Shown here piece by piece: positions 34,327 to 41,702 of a stretch of 53,074 nt of DNA. A program made the position numbers and the translations under genes. Origin of the DNA: an uncultured Succinivibrio sp. (GTDB lineage: Bacteria > Pseudomonadota > Gammaproteobacteria > Enterobacterales > Succinivibrionaceae). Below the pieces are notes generated by a model. It ran no database searches, had not been told where the DNA came from, and was given only the letters and a program-made list of their open reading frames with translations. Location: contig CAAGLL010000038.1 of the NCBI GenBank assembly GCA_900770725.1, positions 1 to 53,074 on the forward strand, given 5' to 3'. The first letter of the stretch is position 1. Each line of letters starts with the position of its first letter.

Positions 34327-35349
34327 TTACTTGTTCTCGTTGCGGGCCTGGAGCGCCATGCGGGCCTGGAGGTCGCGCTGGTACTGGTCGATGATGACGG
34401 CGAGCACGATGACGAGGCCCTTGATGACCATCTGCCAGAACTCGGACACGCCGCACATCACCATGCCGTCGGTGATGACGCCGATGATGAAGGCGCCGAT
34501 GACGGTGCCGACGATCGTGCCGACGCCGCCCATCAGCGAGGTGCCGCCGAGCACTGCCGCGGCGATGGCGTTCATTTCCCAGGTGTTGCCGGTCATCGGG
34601 TGGGAGGCGACCAGCTGCGAGGTGGCGATGATGCCGACGATCGCGGCGCACACGCCGGAGAACATGTAGACGCAGATGGTGTCATGGTCGACCCTGACGC
34701 CGGAGAGCTTGGCCGCGCGGCCGTTGCCGCCGATGGCCAGGATGTGCCAGCCGAACGGGGTCTTGCGCAGCACGATGGCGGCGATGACCGCGATGACGAT
34801 GAGGATGATCACGGCGACCGGGAAGTTCATGACGTCGCGGCCGAAGATCTCAAAGCCGGTGTTGCCCAGGGCCTTGTTGCCAACGAGGTTCGGGAAGGTG
34901 GCGCCGTTTGAGATCAGGTTGGCAAAGCCGCGGCCGATGTACATCATGCCCAAGGTGGCGATGAAGGGGGCGACGGCGAACTTGGTGATCACGATGCCGT
35001 TGACGAAGCCGATGATGAGGCCGATGACCATCGCGATGAGCACGATGGAGGGCACGGAGAAGTAGATGGTCGTCCCGAAGATCGTGAAGCCCTTGTTGAT
35101 GAGGAAGCCCGCGACCATGCCGGCGACGCCGGCCACCGAGCCCACCGACAGGTCGATGCCGCCGGTGACCAGGACGTAGGTCATGCCTATGCCTAAGATG
35201 CCGTACAGCGCGACGTGCTTTGAGATGAGCAGCAGCGATGAGGTGGTGAGGAATGATTCGCTGGCGAAGGCGAAGAAGATCACCAGCAGGCCGAGCACGA
35301 TGAGCGTGCGGCCTTTGAGCAGTGTCATTATCAGGTTGTTCTTGTTCAT
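34327..35349 (-). CDS. Sugar ABC transporter permease (RbsC-like)
   Basis: A 340-residue inner-membrane protein with about ten helices of the branched-chain/ribose permease family. Typical segments are GMTYVLVTGGIDLSVGSVAG (key: GGIDLSVGS), VAPFIATLGMMYIGRG and GGTSLMGGVGTIVGTVIGA near residue 265-285. It forms a homodimer with the double ATPase encoded just upstream (18-bp gap). The ligand is set by the binding protein of the same operon. Confidence 0.92.
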   Translation of the reverse strand: MNKNNLIMTLLKGRTLIVLGLLVIFFAFASESFLTTSSLLLISKHVALYGILGIGMTYVLVTGGIDLSVGSVAGVAGMVAGFLINKGFTIFGTTIYFSVPSIVLIAMVIGLIIGFVNGIVITKFAVAPFIATLGMMYIGRGFANLISNGATFPNLVGNKALGNTGFEIFGRDVMNFPVAVIILIVIAVIAAIVLRKTPFGWHILAIGGNGRAAKLSGVRVDHDTICVYMFSGVCAAIVGIIATSQLVASHPMTGNTWEMNAIAAAVLGGTSLMGGVGTIVGTVIGAFIIGVITDGMVMCGVSEFWQMVIKGLVIVLAVIIDQYQRDLQARMALQARNENK

Positions 35350-35367
35350 AATCCGTAACTCCGTGGA

Positions 35368-36903
35368 TCAGTTCTTGCGGTGGCCCTTGTACGAGGCCTC
35401 GACGAGGTTCTGCTGGGTGATGTCAGCGCCTGTGAACTCGGCGGTCTTGACGCCGCTGGACAGCACGATGACGCGATCGGCGATGGCCGTGATCTCCTCA
35501 AGCTCCGAGGAGACGACGATGAGCGAGACGCCGCGCTCTGCGTACTGGTAGATGAGCTGGAACATCTCGGTCTTGGCGCCGATGTCGATGCCGCGCGACG
35601 GCTCGTCGAGCAGCATGATGTCAGGCTTGGTGAGCGCGCCCTTGGCGAACACGCACTTCTGCTGGTTGCCGCCTGAGAGCGAGAGGATCGGCAGCTTCTT
35701 GTCGGCGACCTTGATGGTCACGTCCTTGATCATCTCGTCCACCGCCGCGTCCTCGGCCTTGGCGTTGATGAGCCCCAGCTTGTTGGTGTAGTGCCCGATG
35801 TTGGTCAGGGCGATGTTCTGCTCGATGTTCATCGGCTGGACGAGGCCGTCGCGCTGGCGGTCCTCCGGCAGCAGGGCGAAGCCCTGGTCGATCATCTCGT
35901 AGAGCTGCCCTATCTTCAAAACCTTGCCGTCCTTGACGATGGTGCCGGTGTGCAGCGGGCGCAGGCCCATGATGCACTCGAACACCTCGGTGCGCCCGGC
36001 GCCGAGCAGGCCGTAGAGGCCGAGCACCTCGCCCTTGCGCAGGTAGAAGGAGACGTGGTCGAGCAGGTATCCGCCGCCCGGCTTGGGCAGGCAGAGATCC
36101 TTGACCTCGAGCACCTTCTCGCGCGAGCTCCAGTCGACCTGGGTCTTGCGCTTGGGGTAGTTCTTGCCCTTGCCGATCATGTTGCGGACGATCCAGGCGA
36201 GGTCGACGTTCTTGGTCTCATCCTGCGCCACGAGCCTGCCGTCGCGGAAGATGGTCAGGTAGTCGCCGATGCGCATGAGCTCCTCGAGGCGGTGGGAGAT
36301 GTAGACGATCGAGATCCCCGATGCGGTCAGCTCGCGCATGATGTGGAAGAGCACGTCCACTTCCTGCTCGGAGAGCGAGGAGGTAGGCTCGTCCATGATC
36401 AGGATCTTGAGGTTGGGGATGAGCAGGTTGCGCGCGATCTCGATCATCTGCTGCTGGCCCACGCGCAGGTCGCCGACCTTGGTGTCAGGGTCGATGGGGT
36501 ATTCGAGCCTTGCGAGCACCTTCTTTGCAAGCTCGCGGTGCTCGTTGTCCTGCAGCACGCCGTGCTTGGTGTGCTCAGCGGACATGAAGAGGTTCTGGAA
36601 GACCGTGAGGTTGGGGAACAGGCACAGCTCCTGGTGGATGATCGCGATGCCTTCCTTCCTGGCGTCCACGGTTGAATTGAAGCTCACCTCCCTGCCTTCG
36701 AGGTAGAGCTTGCCCGACGAGGGCTTCTCGATGCCGGCGATGATGCGCATCAGCGTGGACTTGCCTGCGCCGTTCTCGCCGATGAGCACGTTCACCTTGC
36801 CGCGCCTGATGTCGAACGACACCTGGTCGAGCGCCTTGGTGCCCGGGTAGATCTTGTCGATCTTCTCGGCGTGCAGCACTATGTCGTTTAATGTCTCAGC
36901 CAT
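35368..36903 (-). CDS. Sugar ABC transporter ATP-binding protein, two-domain (RbsA-like)
   Basis: The 511-residue protein fuses two ATPase domains. Domain 1 has Walker A IGENGAGKST (residues 41-50), signature VGQQQMIEIARNLL and Walker B ILIMDEPTSSL. Domain 2 starts near residue 260 with a degenerate P-loop (LYGLLGAGRTE) but a good signature LSGGNQQKCVFAKGAL and DEPSRGIDIGAK, as usual in RbsA, where the second site has lower activity. It starts 1 bp after the DUF2291 stop codon. Confidence 0.93.
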   Translation of the reverse strand: MAETLNDIVLHAEKIDKIYPGTKALDQVSFDIRRGKVNVLIGENGAGKSTLMRIIAGIEKPSSGKLYLEGREVSFNSTVDARKEGIAIIHQELCLFPNLTVFQNLFMSAEHTKHGVLQDNEHRELAKKVLARLEYPIDPDTKVGDLRVGQQQMIEIARNLLIPNLKILIMDEPTSSLSEQEVDVLFHIMRELTASGISIVYISHRLEELMRIGDYLTIFRDGRLVAQDETKNVDLAWIVRNMIGKGKNYPKRKTQVDWSSREKVLEVKDLCLPKPGGGYLLDHVSFYLRKGEVLGLYGLLGAGRTEVFECIMGLRPLHTGTIVKDGKVLKIGQLYEMIDQGFALLPEDRQRDGLVQPMNIEQNIALTNIGHYTNKLGLINAKAEDAAVDEMIKDVTIKVADKKLPILSLSGGNQQKCVFAKGALTKPDIMLLDEPSRGIDIGAKTEMFQLIYQYAERGVSLIVVSSELEEITAIADRVIVLSSGVKTAEFTGADITQQNLVEASYKGHRKN

Positions 36904-36904
36904 G

Positions 36905-37567
36905 TCACTGCTCCGAAACCTTGAGCGAAACCGGAACTATGTCAAGGCGCGAGGGATCGACGTCGCTGACGGTGAAGCAGCCGGTGTACTCGACCTTGGC
37001 GCCTTCCTTGAACGAGGCCTTAACCGGGGCGACAACCTTCTCGGAGACCAGCTTGAAGAAGGCGACCGAGACGGCTGCCCACTGCTCCTGGTTCTTGAAG
37101 TCATCGAACTTGATGAGGCTTATCGAGTCGCGCACGGCCATGCCCTTGTACACCGGGCCGATCTGCATCCTTATGGTGTTGGCCGCAGGATCGATGCCAT
37201 CCTCAGTGAGCTCGAGGTACCCTGAGCCCTTGTCGCGCACCTTGGCCTTGGTGATGGTCCCGGTGCCCTTGACGATGAACGAGAGCGCGCCCTTGTCGCC
37301 CATCGAGTAGCGGCCGTACTTCTTTGCGACCGTGGTGAAGTCGCCGCCCGACTCCTTGATGAGCTGCGCGGTGTCGACCGCCTTGCCCGAGAAGTACGCA
37401 TCGGCCTTGTTGTTCCAGAAGTCCTTGACCACCTCGTCGGAGTTGAAGGCGACCTGGCCTGTGAGCTCGGCCTCCTTGCCCTCCTCGACGTAGGTGGCCG
37501 ACCCGAAGACGTAAGCGAGCGCCGCGGCGGCCACCACCGCGCCTGCTATGAGTTTCTTGCTTGCCAT
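36905..37567 (-). CDS. DUF2291-family exported protein of a sugar ABC operon
   Basis: The 220-residue protein begins with a basic residue pair and a hydrophobic helix (KKLIAGAVVAAAALAYVFGSATYV, key: K-K then Ala/Val run) that serves as signal or anchor without a lipobox Cys, so the rest should lie in the periplasm. The body is beta-rich (YTGCFTVSDVDPSRLDIVPVSL at the end). DUF2291 proteins recur beside ribose-type binding proteins, including described apiose importers; the function is unknown. CAGGAG 8 nt upstream fixes the start. Confidence 0.78.
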   Translation of the reverse strand: MASKKLIAGAVVAAAALAYVFGSATYVEEGKEAELTGQVAFNSDEVVKDFWNNKADAYFSGKAVDTAQLIKESGGDFTTVAKKYGRYSMGDKGALSFIVKGTGTITKAKVRDKGSGYLELTEDGIDPAANTIRMQIGPVYKGMAVRDSISLIKFDDFKNQEQWAAVSVAFFKLVSEKVVAPVKASFKEGAKVEYTGCFTVSDVDPSRLDIVPVSLKVSEQ

Positions 37568-37643
37568 GTGTGAATCTCCTGTCCAAAGCAGCAGATCCCC
37601 CCTGTGCCGCTCTCGCGGCCATGTTGGAAATGCGCTTGGGGAT

Positions 37644-37665
37644 GCGGCGCCGCAAGCGGCGCCGC
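37644..37665 (-). repeat. Stem-loop between the sugar binding-protein gene and the DUF2291 gene
   Basis: Perfect arms GCGGCGCC/GGCGCCGC lie 11 bp past the binding-protein stop. No U tract follows. It probably protects the 3' end of the binding-protein mRNA and lowers read-through into the rest of the operon. Confidence 0.6.
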
Positions 37666-37675
37666 GGTTTGTGGG

Positions 37676-38647
37676 TTACTTGGAGTAAGAGAAGTTGTTG
37701 AGCTTGTCGGCGTTCTTCTTGGTGATGATCACGCAGTCGATCAGCTGCTTCTCAGGCTTGCCGGTAGCGCCGGTCTTGAGGTACTTGTCGGCCTGCTCGA
37801 CGGCGGTCTGGGCAATGAGGGCCGCAGGCTGCATCGCGGTGGAGGTCATGTTGCCGGCCTTGATCTCGTCGCGGGCATCGTTCGAGCCATCGACGCCGAT
37901 GATCTTGAGGTTCTTGCCGGCGGCCTTGATGGCGGCGGCGGCGCCGACTGCCATGTTGTCATTGCCGGAGATCACGCCCTTGAGGTTCGGGTGGGAGTTC
38001 AGGATGGTCTCCATCTTCTGATAGGCCAGGTTCTGATCCCAGTTGGCGGTCTGCTGGGCGACCATCTTCATGTCAGGGTACTGGTCGATGACCTCGTGGA
38101 AGGCGGTCGAACGGGTCTTGGCGTTGGTATCGGACTCGAGGCCCAGGAGCTCGGCGTACTCGCCCTCCTCGCCCATGGCCTCGACGAAGACCTCGGCAGA
38201 GCCCTTGGCGCCCTGGTAGTTGTTGGCGACGATCTGCGCCTGGGCGATGCCCTGCTCGTTGATCTCGCGGTCGATCAGGAAGGTCGGGATGTTGTTGTCG
38301 TAGGCGCGCTTGACGGCGGCGACGGTGGCGTCAGCACCGGCGTTGTCGCAGATGATCGCGGCAGCCTTGTCGGAGATGGCGGTCTCGAAGAGCTCGGACT
38401 GCTTGACCGGGCTGTCGTCGTGGGAGACGGCCTTGACCTCGTAGCCCAGCTTCTTGGCGGTTGCCGCGGCGACCTCGGCCTCGGTCTTGAAGAACGGGTT
38501 GGAGTGGGAAGGGGTGATGATGTACATGATGTTCGAGCCACCGCCGGTCAGGCGCTTGGGGGCGTCGGCACCAAAGGCTGCGGAGGCGGTGAAAGCGGCC
38601 GCGGCAAGGGCCATGGCGGATAAGGCGCAGAACTTGTTCAGCTTCAT
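37676..38647 (-). CDS. Periplasmic sugar-binding protein (RbsB-like; candidate apiose binding protein)
   Basis: The 323-residue exported protein captures a sugar for the ABC importer. Residues 1-27 form a Sec signal peptide (KLNKF, then an Ala-rich core, cleavage near AFG-AD). The mature part has the type I fold of RbsB: MYIITPSHSNPFFKTEAEVAAATAKKLGY, DNNIPTFLIDRE and GVISGNDNMAVGAAAAIKAAG. ATG 38647, with GGAG 8 nt upstream, is preferred over upstream in-frame starts. It is the first gene of the eight-gene operon, and most strongly expressed if the spacer hairpin acts as expected. Confidence 0.92.
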   Translation of the reverse strand: MKLNKFCALSAMALAAAAFTASAAFGADAPKRLTGGGSNIMYIITPSHSNPFFKTEAEVAAATAKKLGYEVKAVSHDDSPVKQSELFETAISDKAAAIICDNAGADATVAAVKRAYDNNIPTFLIDREINEQGIAQAQIVANNYQGAKGSAEVFVEAMGEEGEYAELLGLESDTNAKTRSTAFHEVIDQYPDMKMVAQQTANWDQNLAYQKMETILNSHPNLKGVISGNDNMAVGAAAAIKAAGKNLKIIGVDGSNDARDEIKAGNMTSTAMQPAALIAQTAVEQADKYLKTGATGKPEKQLIDCVIITKKNADKLNNFSYSK

Positions 38648-38758
38648 TATTGAATCTCCATTCATGTTTGCTTGTATGGGGCGCATACTCAAGGCCGCCC
38701 CTGCTGTAATCCAGCTATGGTTATCTTAGGCATTGGCAAGGGCCGCTGATGGCACGTA

Positions 38759-38771
38759 CATAACATTTATG
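38759..38771. promoter_or_regulatory. Palindrome CATAA-CAT-TTATG, possible operator
   Basis: A perfect 5-bp inverted repeat around 3 bp lies about 112 bp upstream of the sugar-binding-protein start. Candidate site for a repressor or activator of the operon. Confidence 0.35.
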
Positions 38772-38859
38772 GCATTCAAATGTCCTGACTCACGGTTCTT
38801 TTGTTATTTGAATCGCAATTCGTGCAAATCGCTTTTGCGGCGCTTTTTGGGGCAGCATT

Positions 38860-38874
38860 TGCGGACCGTCCGCA
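38860..38874. promoter_or_regulatory. Odd palindrome TGCGGAC-C-GTCCGCA, possible operator
   Basis: Perfect 7-bp arms around a single base, in an otherwise A/T-rich spacer. The form suits a dimeric regulator. It lies about 213 bp ahead of the sugar operon and about 290 bp ahead of the hydrolase gene. Confidence 0.4.
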
Positions 38875-39100
38875 GTTGCGAACTCACATTTCAGGCTTTT
38901 TTACTTGATATCAGATACATGATGTTCAAGCTTGTCCGCCAGCCCATCGCCTTTCTTCCCTCGCTTCTTTCTTTCGGAACCATTGCGGCGCAAGGCCCGG
39001 CGGCTTTTTTCCGCAAATTCGCAACATGCGATTGAAGATCCCGCCTCCACTTGCATTCAAGATCGCGCCCCGTTTTTTTTTAAAATTACATAGTGATTCT

Positions 39101-39135
39101 GCATAATATCGATTATATTATGCACATATCGATTA
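39101..39135. promoter_or_regulatory. Operator-like palindrome and direct repeat before the hydrolase gene
   Basis: Perfect 9-bp arms GCATAATAT/ATATTATGC flank CGATT (39101-39123). The core ATATCGATTA (39107-39116) recurs as a direct repeat at 39126-39135, 19 bp later. The array ends 28 bp before ATG 39163 and overlaps where a promoter would be expected. Confidence 0.5.
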
Positions 39136-39162
39136 CGTCATTTCCCTGCATTGGAGGCACGC

Positions 39163-40236
39163 ATGTTCAAGGCACTAAGGCACGCCATCCTGCTCCCGGC
39201 CGCCGCCGCGGCCATCTCCGCCGGCGCGTCCGCTGCGGAAAACCCAGTTTTCATCACAAGGCCTGAGCCTGAGCACCTCAAGCTCACCTACAAGTGGGAC
39301 AAGGTGTTCAAGCAGAGCGACAAGGTCGACCACTCCAAGGTCGTGTTCGTGAACCGCTTCGGGCTCACCCTGGCAGCCGATCTCTACAAGCCCAAGTGGG
39401 CTAAGGGCAGTCTGCCGGCGCTGGCCGTCTCAGGCCCCTTCGGCGCGGTCAAGGAGCAGGTCTCGGGGCTCTACGCCCAGACCATGGCCGAGCGCGGGTA
39501 CCTCGCCATAGCGTTCGACCCCTCGTTCACCGGCGAGAGCGGCGGCCAGCCGCGCGACGTCGCCTCCCCCGACATCAACACCGAGGACTTCTCGGCGGCC
39601 GTGGACTACCTCGAGACCCGCAACGACGTTGACCACGACAGGATAGGCATCATCGGGATCTGCGGCTTTGGCGGCATGGCCTTGAACGCCGCCGCCTCCG
39701 ATCCGCGCATCAAGGCCACGATCGTCTCGACCATGTACGACATGAGCCGCAACATCTCGCGCGGCTATTTCGACAAGATCGACGAGAACGGCTGGGATGA
39801 CAACCTGGTGAAGCTTGCCGACCAGCGCACCAGCGACGCAAGGGAAGGCAGGATCGCGCTGGCAGGCGGCGTGCCCGACAAGGTGCCCGGCGACGCGCCG
39901 CAGTTCATGAAGGACTACCACGACTTCTACAAGACCAGGCTCGGCTACCATCCGCGCTCGCTAGGCTCCAACGGCGGCTGGGCAGTGACCTCGGCCATCT
40001 CGTTCATGAACACCCCGCTTCTGACCTACATCGACAGGATCCGCAACGCGGTGCTGGTGATCCACGGCGAGAAGGCCCACTCCCGCTACATGGGCGAGGA
40101 CGCCTTCAAGAGGCTCAAGGGCGGCAACAAGGAGCTCTTGATCATCCCAGGCGCCGTGCACACCGACCTCTACTACAAGACCGATGTCATCCCCTTCCAG
40201 AAGATCGACGACTTCCTGAAGAAGAACCTCAAGTGA
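39163..40236 (+). CDS. Exported alpha/beta hydrolase, YcjY-like, with Cys nucleophile
   Basis: The 357-residue protein has a Sec signal peptide (residues 1-26, cleavage near ASA-AE). The hydrolase body includes NRFGLTLAADLYKP, SGPFGAVKEQVSGLYAQTMAERGY, FDPSFTGESGGQPR and the nucleophile elbow GIIGICGFGGMAL, where Cys takes the usual Ser place, as in YcjY and dienelactone hydrolase. The acid and His are probably in VIHGEKAHSRY and PGAVHTDLY. GGAGG 5 nt upstream fixes ATG 39163. The substrate is unknown; location and a divergent sugar operon leave a role in processing plant-derived esters open. Confidence 0.82.
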   Translation: MFKALRHAILLPAAAAAISAGASAAENPVFITRPEPEHLKLTYKWDKVFKQSDKVDHSKVVFVNRFGLTLAADLYKPKWAKGSLPALAVSGPFGAVKEQVSGLYAQTMAERGYLAIAFDPSFTGESGGQPRDVASPDINTEDFSAAVDYLETRNDVDHDRIGIIGICGFGGMALNAAASDPRIKATIVSTMYDMSRNISRGYFDKIDENGWDDNLVKLADQRTSDAREGRIALAGGVPDKVPGDAPQFMKDYHDFYKTRLGYHPRSLGSNGGWAVTSAISFMNTPLLTYIDRIRNAVLVIHGEKAHSRYMGEDAFKRLKGGNKELLIIPGAVHTDLYYKTDVIPFQKIDDFLKKNLK

Positions 40237-40267
40237 TGAACTGAAGTACCAAGTCCAATGGGCTTGC

Positions 40268-40296
40268 AGAAGGCGCCGCATGCGGCGCCTTCTTAA
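40268..40296 (+). terminator. Rho-independent terminator of the hydrolase gene
   Basis: Perfect 13-base arms (AGAAGGCGCCGCA/TGCGGCGCCTTCT) with little or no loop beyond CATG, then TAA. The stem is strong, the U run short. Confidence 0.7.
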
Positions 40297-40400
40297 TGCA
40301 TGGCGCATGCACGGTCGGGCGGTTTTCATTGCAGCAAACCAAGTATGATGCTCTTGGAGCGCACCGCCCTTGCTCGTGCGCGTTTTGGATGGAGGCCTTG

Positions 40401-40892
40401 ATGGACTTTCTTGACACCGTAAAGAGGCAGCTTGCCACCAGGGCCTACTGGGACTTCAGGGGCCGGGCCGGACTCCCAGAGTTCTGGCTCTTCATGCTCT
40501 TTGTGCTTGCAAGCAACATGGCCGCAGGCATCGTGGCGTGGATAAGCGGGATCGGCGCGATCTCCGACCTCTGGTCGCTCTTCCTCACCGTGCCCTGCCT
40601 TGCCTGCGCCACAAGGAGGCTCCACGATTCCGAGCACTCGATGCTCATCCTGCTCATCGCGGCCTTCACGGCCATCGGGGCCGCCCTCTTCATCTCGCGC
40701 TCGCTCATCCTCGCCATCTACAACCCGGGGGCCGGGATGTGGCAGCTCCTTGACGATCCCAACTTTGCAGCAGGCCTTGCCTTCCTCGCAGCCTCGGCGC
40801 TGCTGCTCATAATGCTGCTCGTGCTCCTGATCCTCCCTTCAAAGGAAGGCGAGAACAAGTACGGGACGACCTTCCACGGCGGCGCATCCTGA
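40401..40892 (+). CDS. DUF805 family inner-membrane protein (first of a tandem pair)
   Basis: The 163-residue protein starts with the soluble DUF805 signature (KRQLATRAYWDFRGRAGLPEFWLF, key: FRGRA..EFW), then has about four hydrophobic helices, with CATRRLHDSEHS between two of them (the RRLHD motif). The end GENKYG is shared with the next gene. The function of DUF805 proteins is unknown. GGAGG 5 nt upstream marks ATG 40401. It is a divergent paralogue of its neighbour. Confidence 0.85.
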   Translation: MDFLDTVKRQLATRAYWDFRGRAGLPEFWLFMLFVLASNMAAGIVAWISGIGAISDLWSLFLTVPCLACATRRLHDSEHSMLILLIAAFTAIGAALFISRSLILAIYNPGAGMWQLLDDPNFAAGLAFLAASALLLIMLLVLLILPSKEGENKYGTTFHGGAS

Positions 40893-41016
40893 TCTGCCGC
40901 TCCTCCCATTTGCAAAATCCAAGGCTTGACTTGAATGCAAGAGGGCGCAAGCATTAGCCTGACGGGACAAAACATCCCTGATAATAAGAACAAATTCCCC
41001 ACCATAGGAGACACAA

Positions 41017-41637
41017 ATGACTTTTCTTGAAAGCGCCAAGCGCCAGCTTCTAACCAAGGCGTACTTCCAGTTCAGCGGCAGGGCCAGCAGATCCGAGTAC
41101 TGGTGGTTCGTGCTCTTCGCCTTCATCGCCAACATCGTGGTAGGCATCCTCAACCTCATCCCCCTCATCGGCAGCCTGATCTACGTGGTGTGGAGCCTCT
41201 ACGTGATCATCCCCACCTTCGCGGTGCTGTGCAGGAGGATGCACGACTCCGGACACTCCTCGCTGTTCTTCTGGCTCCAGCTCCCGCTGTGGATAGTCGG
41301 CACCATCATCCTGGCATTAGGCGGGGTCTTCGCGGCAGCCGGCGGCAATGCAGGCAGCGACGCCCTGCTTGCAAGCGGCGGCTTGGCGATGATCATCGCG
41401 ATCATCCTCTTCGTCATCGCCTTCGTCTTCTTCGTGATCACCTTCATCCTGACCCTGATGCCCTCCACCCCGGGTGAGAACAAGTACGGCCTGCCCGAGG
41501 GCGCGGCGGTCCAAAATGCTGCCCCCGCAGCCCCTGCCGCCCCAGCCCAGGGCTTCGGCGCAGTCCCGCCCCAGGGGCAGCAGCCTGCTGCCTCGCCGCA
41601 GCAGCCTTCGCAGGGCAATCCCTTCAACAAGCAGTAA
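41017..41637 (+). CDS. DUF805 family inner-membrane protein (second of a tandem pair)
   Basis: The 206-residue protein has the same N-terminal pattern (KRQLLTKAYFQFSGRASRSEYWWF), about four helices, CRRMHDSGHS and GENKYG. After this it carries an extra Ala/Pro/Gln-rich tail of about 40 residues, probably disordered and cytosolic. The 124-bp gap and A-rich leader suggest it has its own promoter. The pair probably arose by duplication. Confidence 0.87.
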   Translation: MTFLESAKRQLLTKAYFQFSGRASRSEYWWFVLFAFIANIVVGILNLIPLIGSLIYVVWSLYVIIPTFAVLCRRMHDSGHSSLFFWLQLPLWIVGTIILALGGVFAAAGGNAGSDALLASGGLAMIIAIILFVIAFVFFVITFILTLMPSTPGENKYGLPEGAAVQNAAPAAPAAPAQGFGAVPPQGQQPAASPQQPSQGNPFNKQ

Positions 41638-41657
41638 GCGCTTGATGCATTGACGAT

Positions 41658-41681
41658 GAAGGCCGCCTCATGGCGGCCTTC
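41658..41681. terminator. Bidirectional terminator between DUF805 and araC-type genes
   Basis: Ten-base perfect arms GAAGGCCGCC/GGCGGCCTTC with a TCAT loop; TTC follows on the plus side and ATCGTC on the minus side. It lies midway between convergent genes. Confidence 0.7.
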
Positions 41682-41702
41682 TTCATGCCTGCGGTATTTG
41701 GG

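Larger units (their letters stand above)
38648..39162. other. 515-bp divergent regulatory region without a gene
   Basis: This spacer separates the sugar operon (minus) from the YcjY-like hydrolase (plus). It is far more A/T-rich than its surroundings and carries at least three palindromes (38759-38771, 38860-38874, 39101-39123). No open frame with believable codon use was found. Promoters for both directions must lie here, but I see no clear -35/-10 pair. Confidence 0.7.

Noticed and set aside
39430..39951. Minus-strand frame opposite the YcjY-like hydrolase
   Set aside because: Valine/glycine-rich shadow of a well-supported gene with signal peptide and ribosome-binding site.
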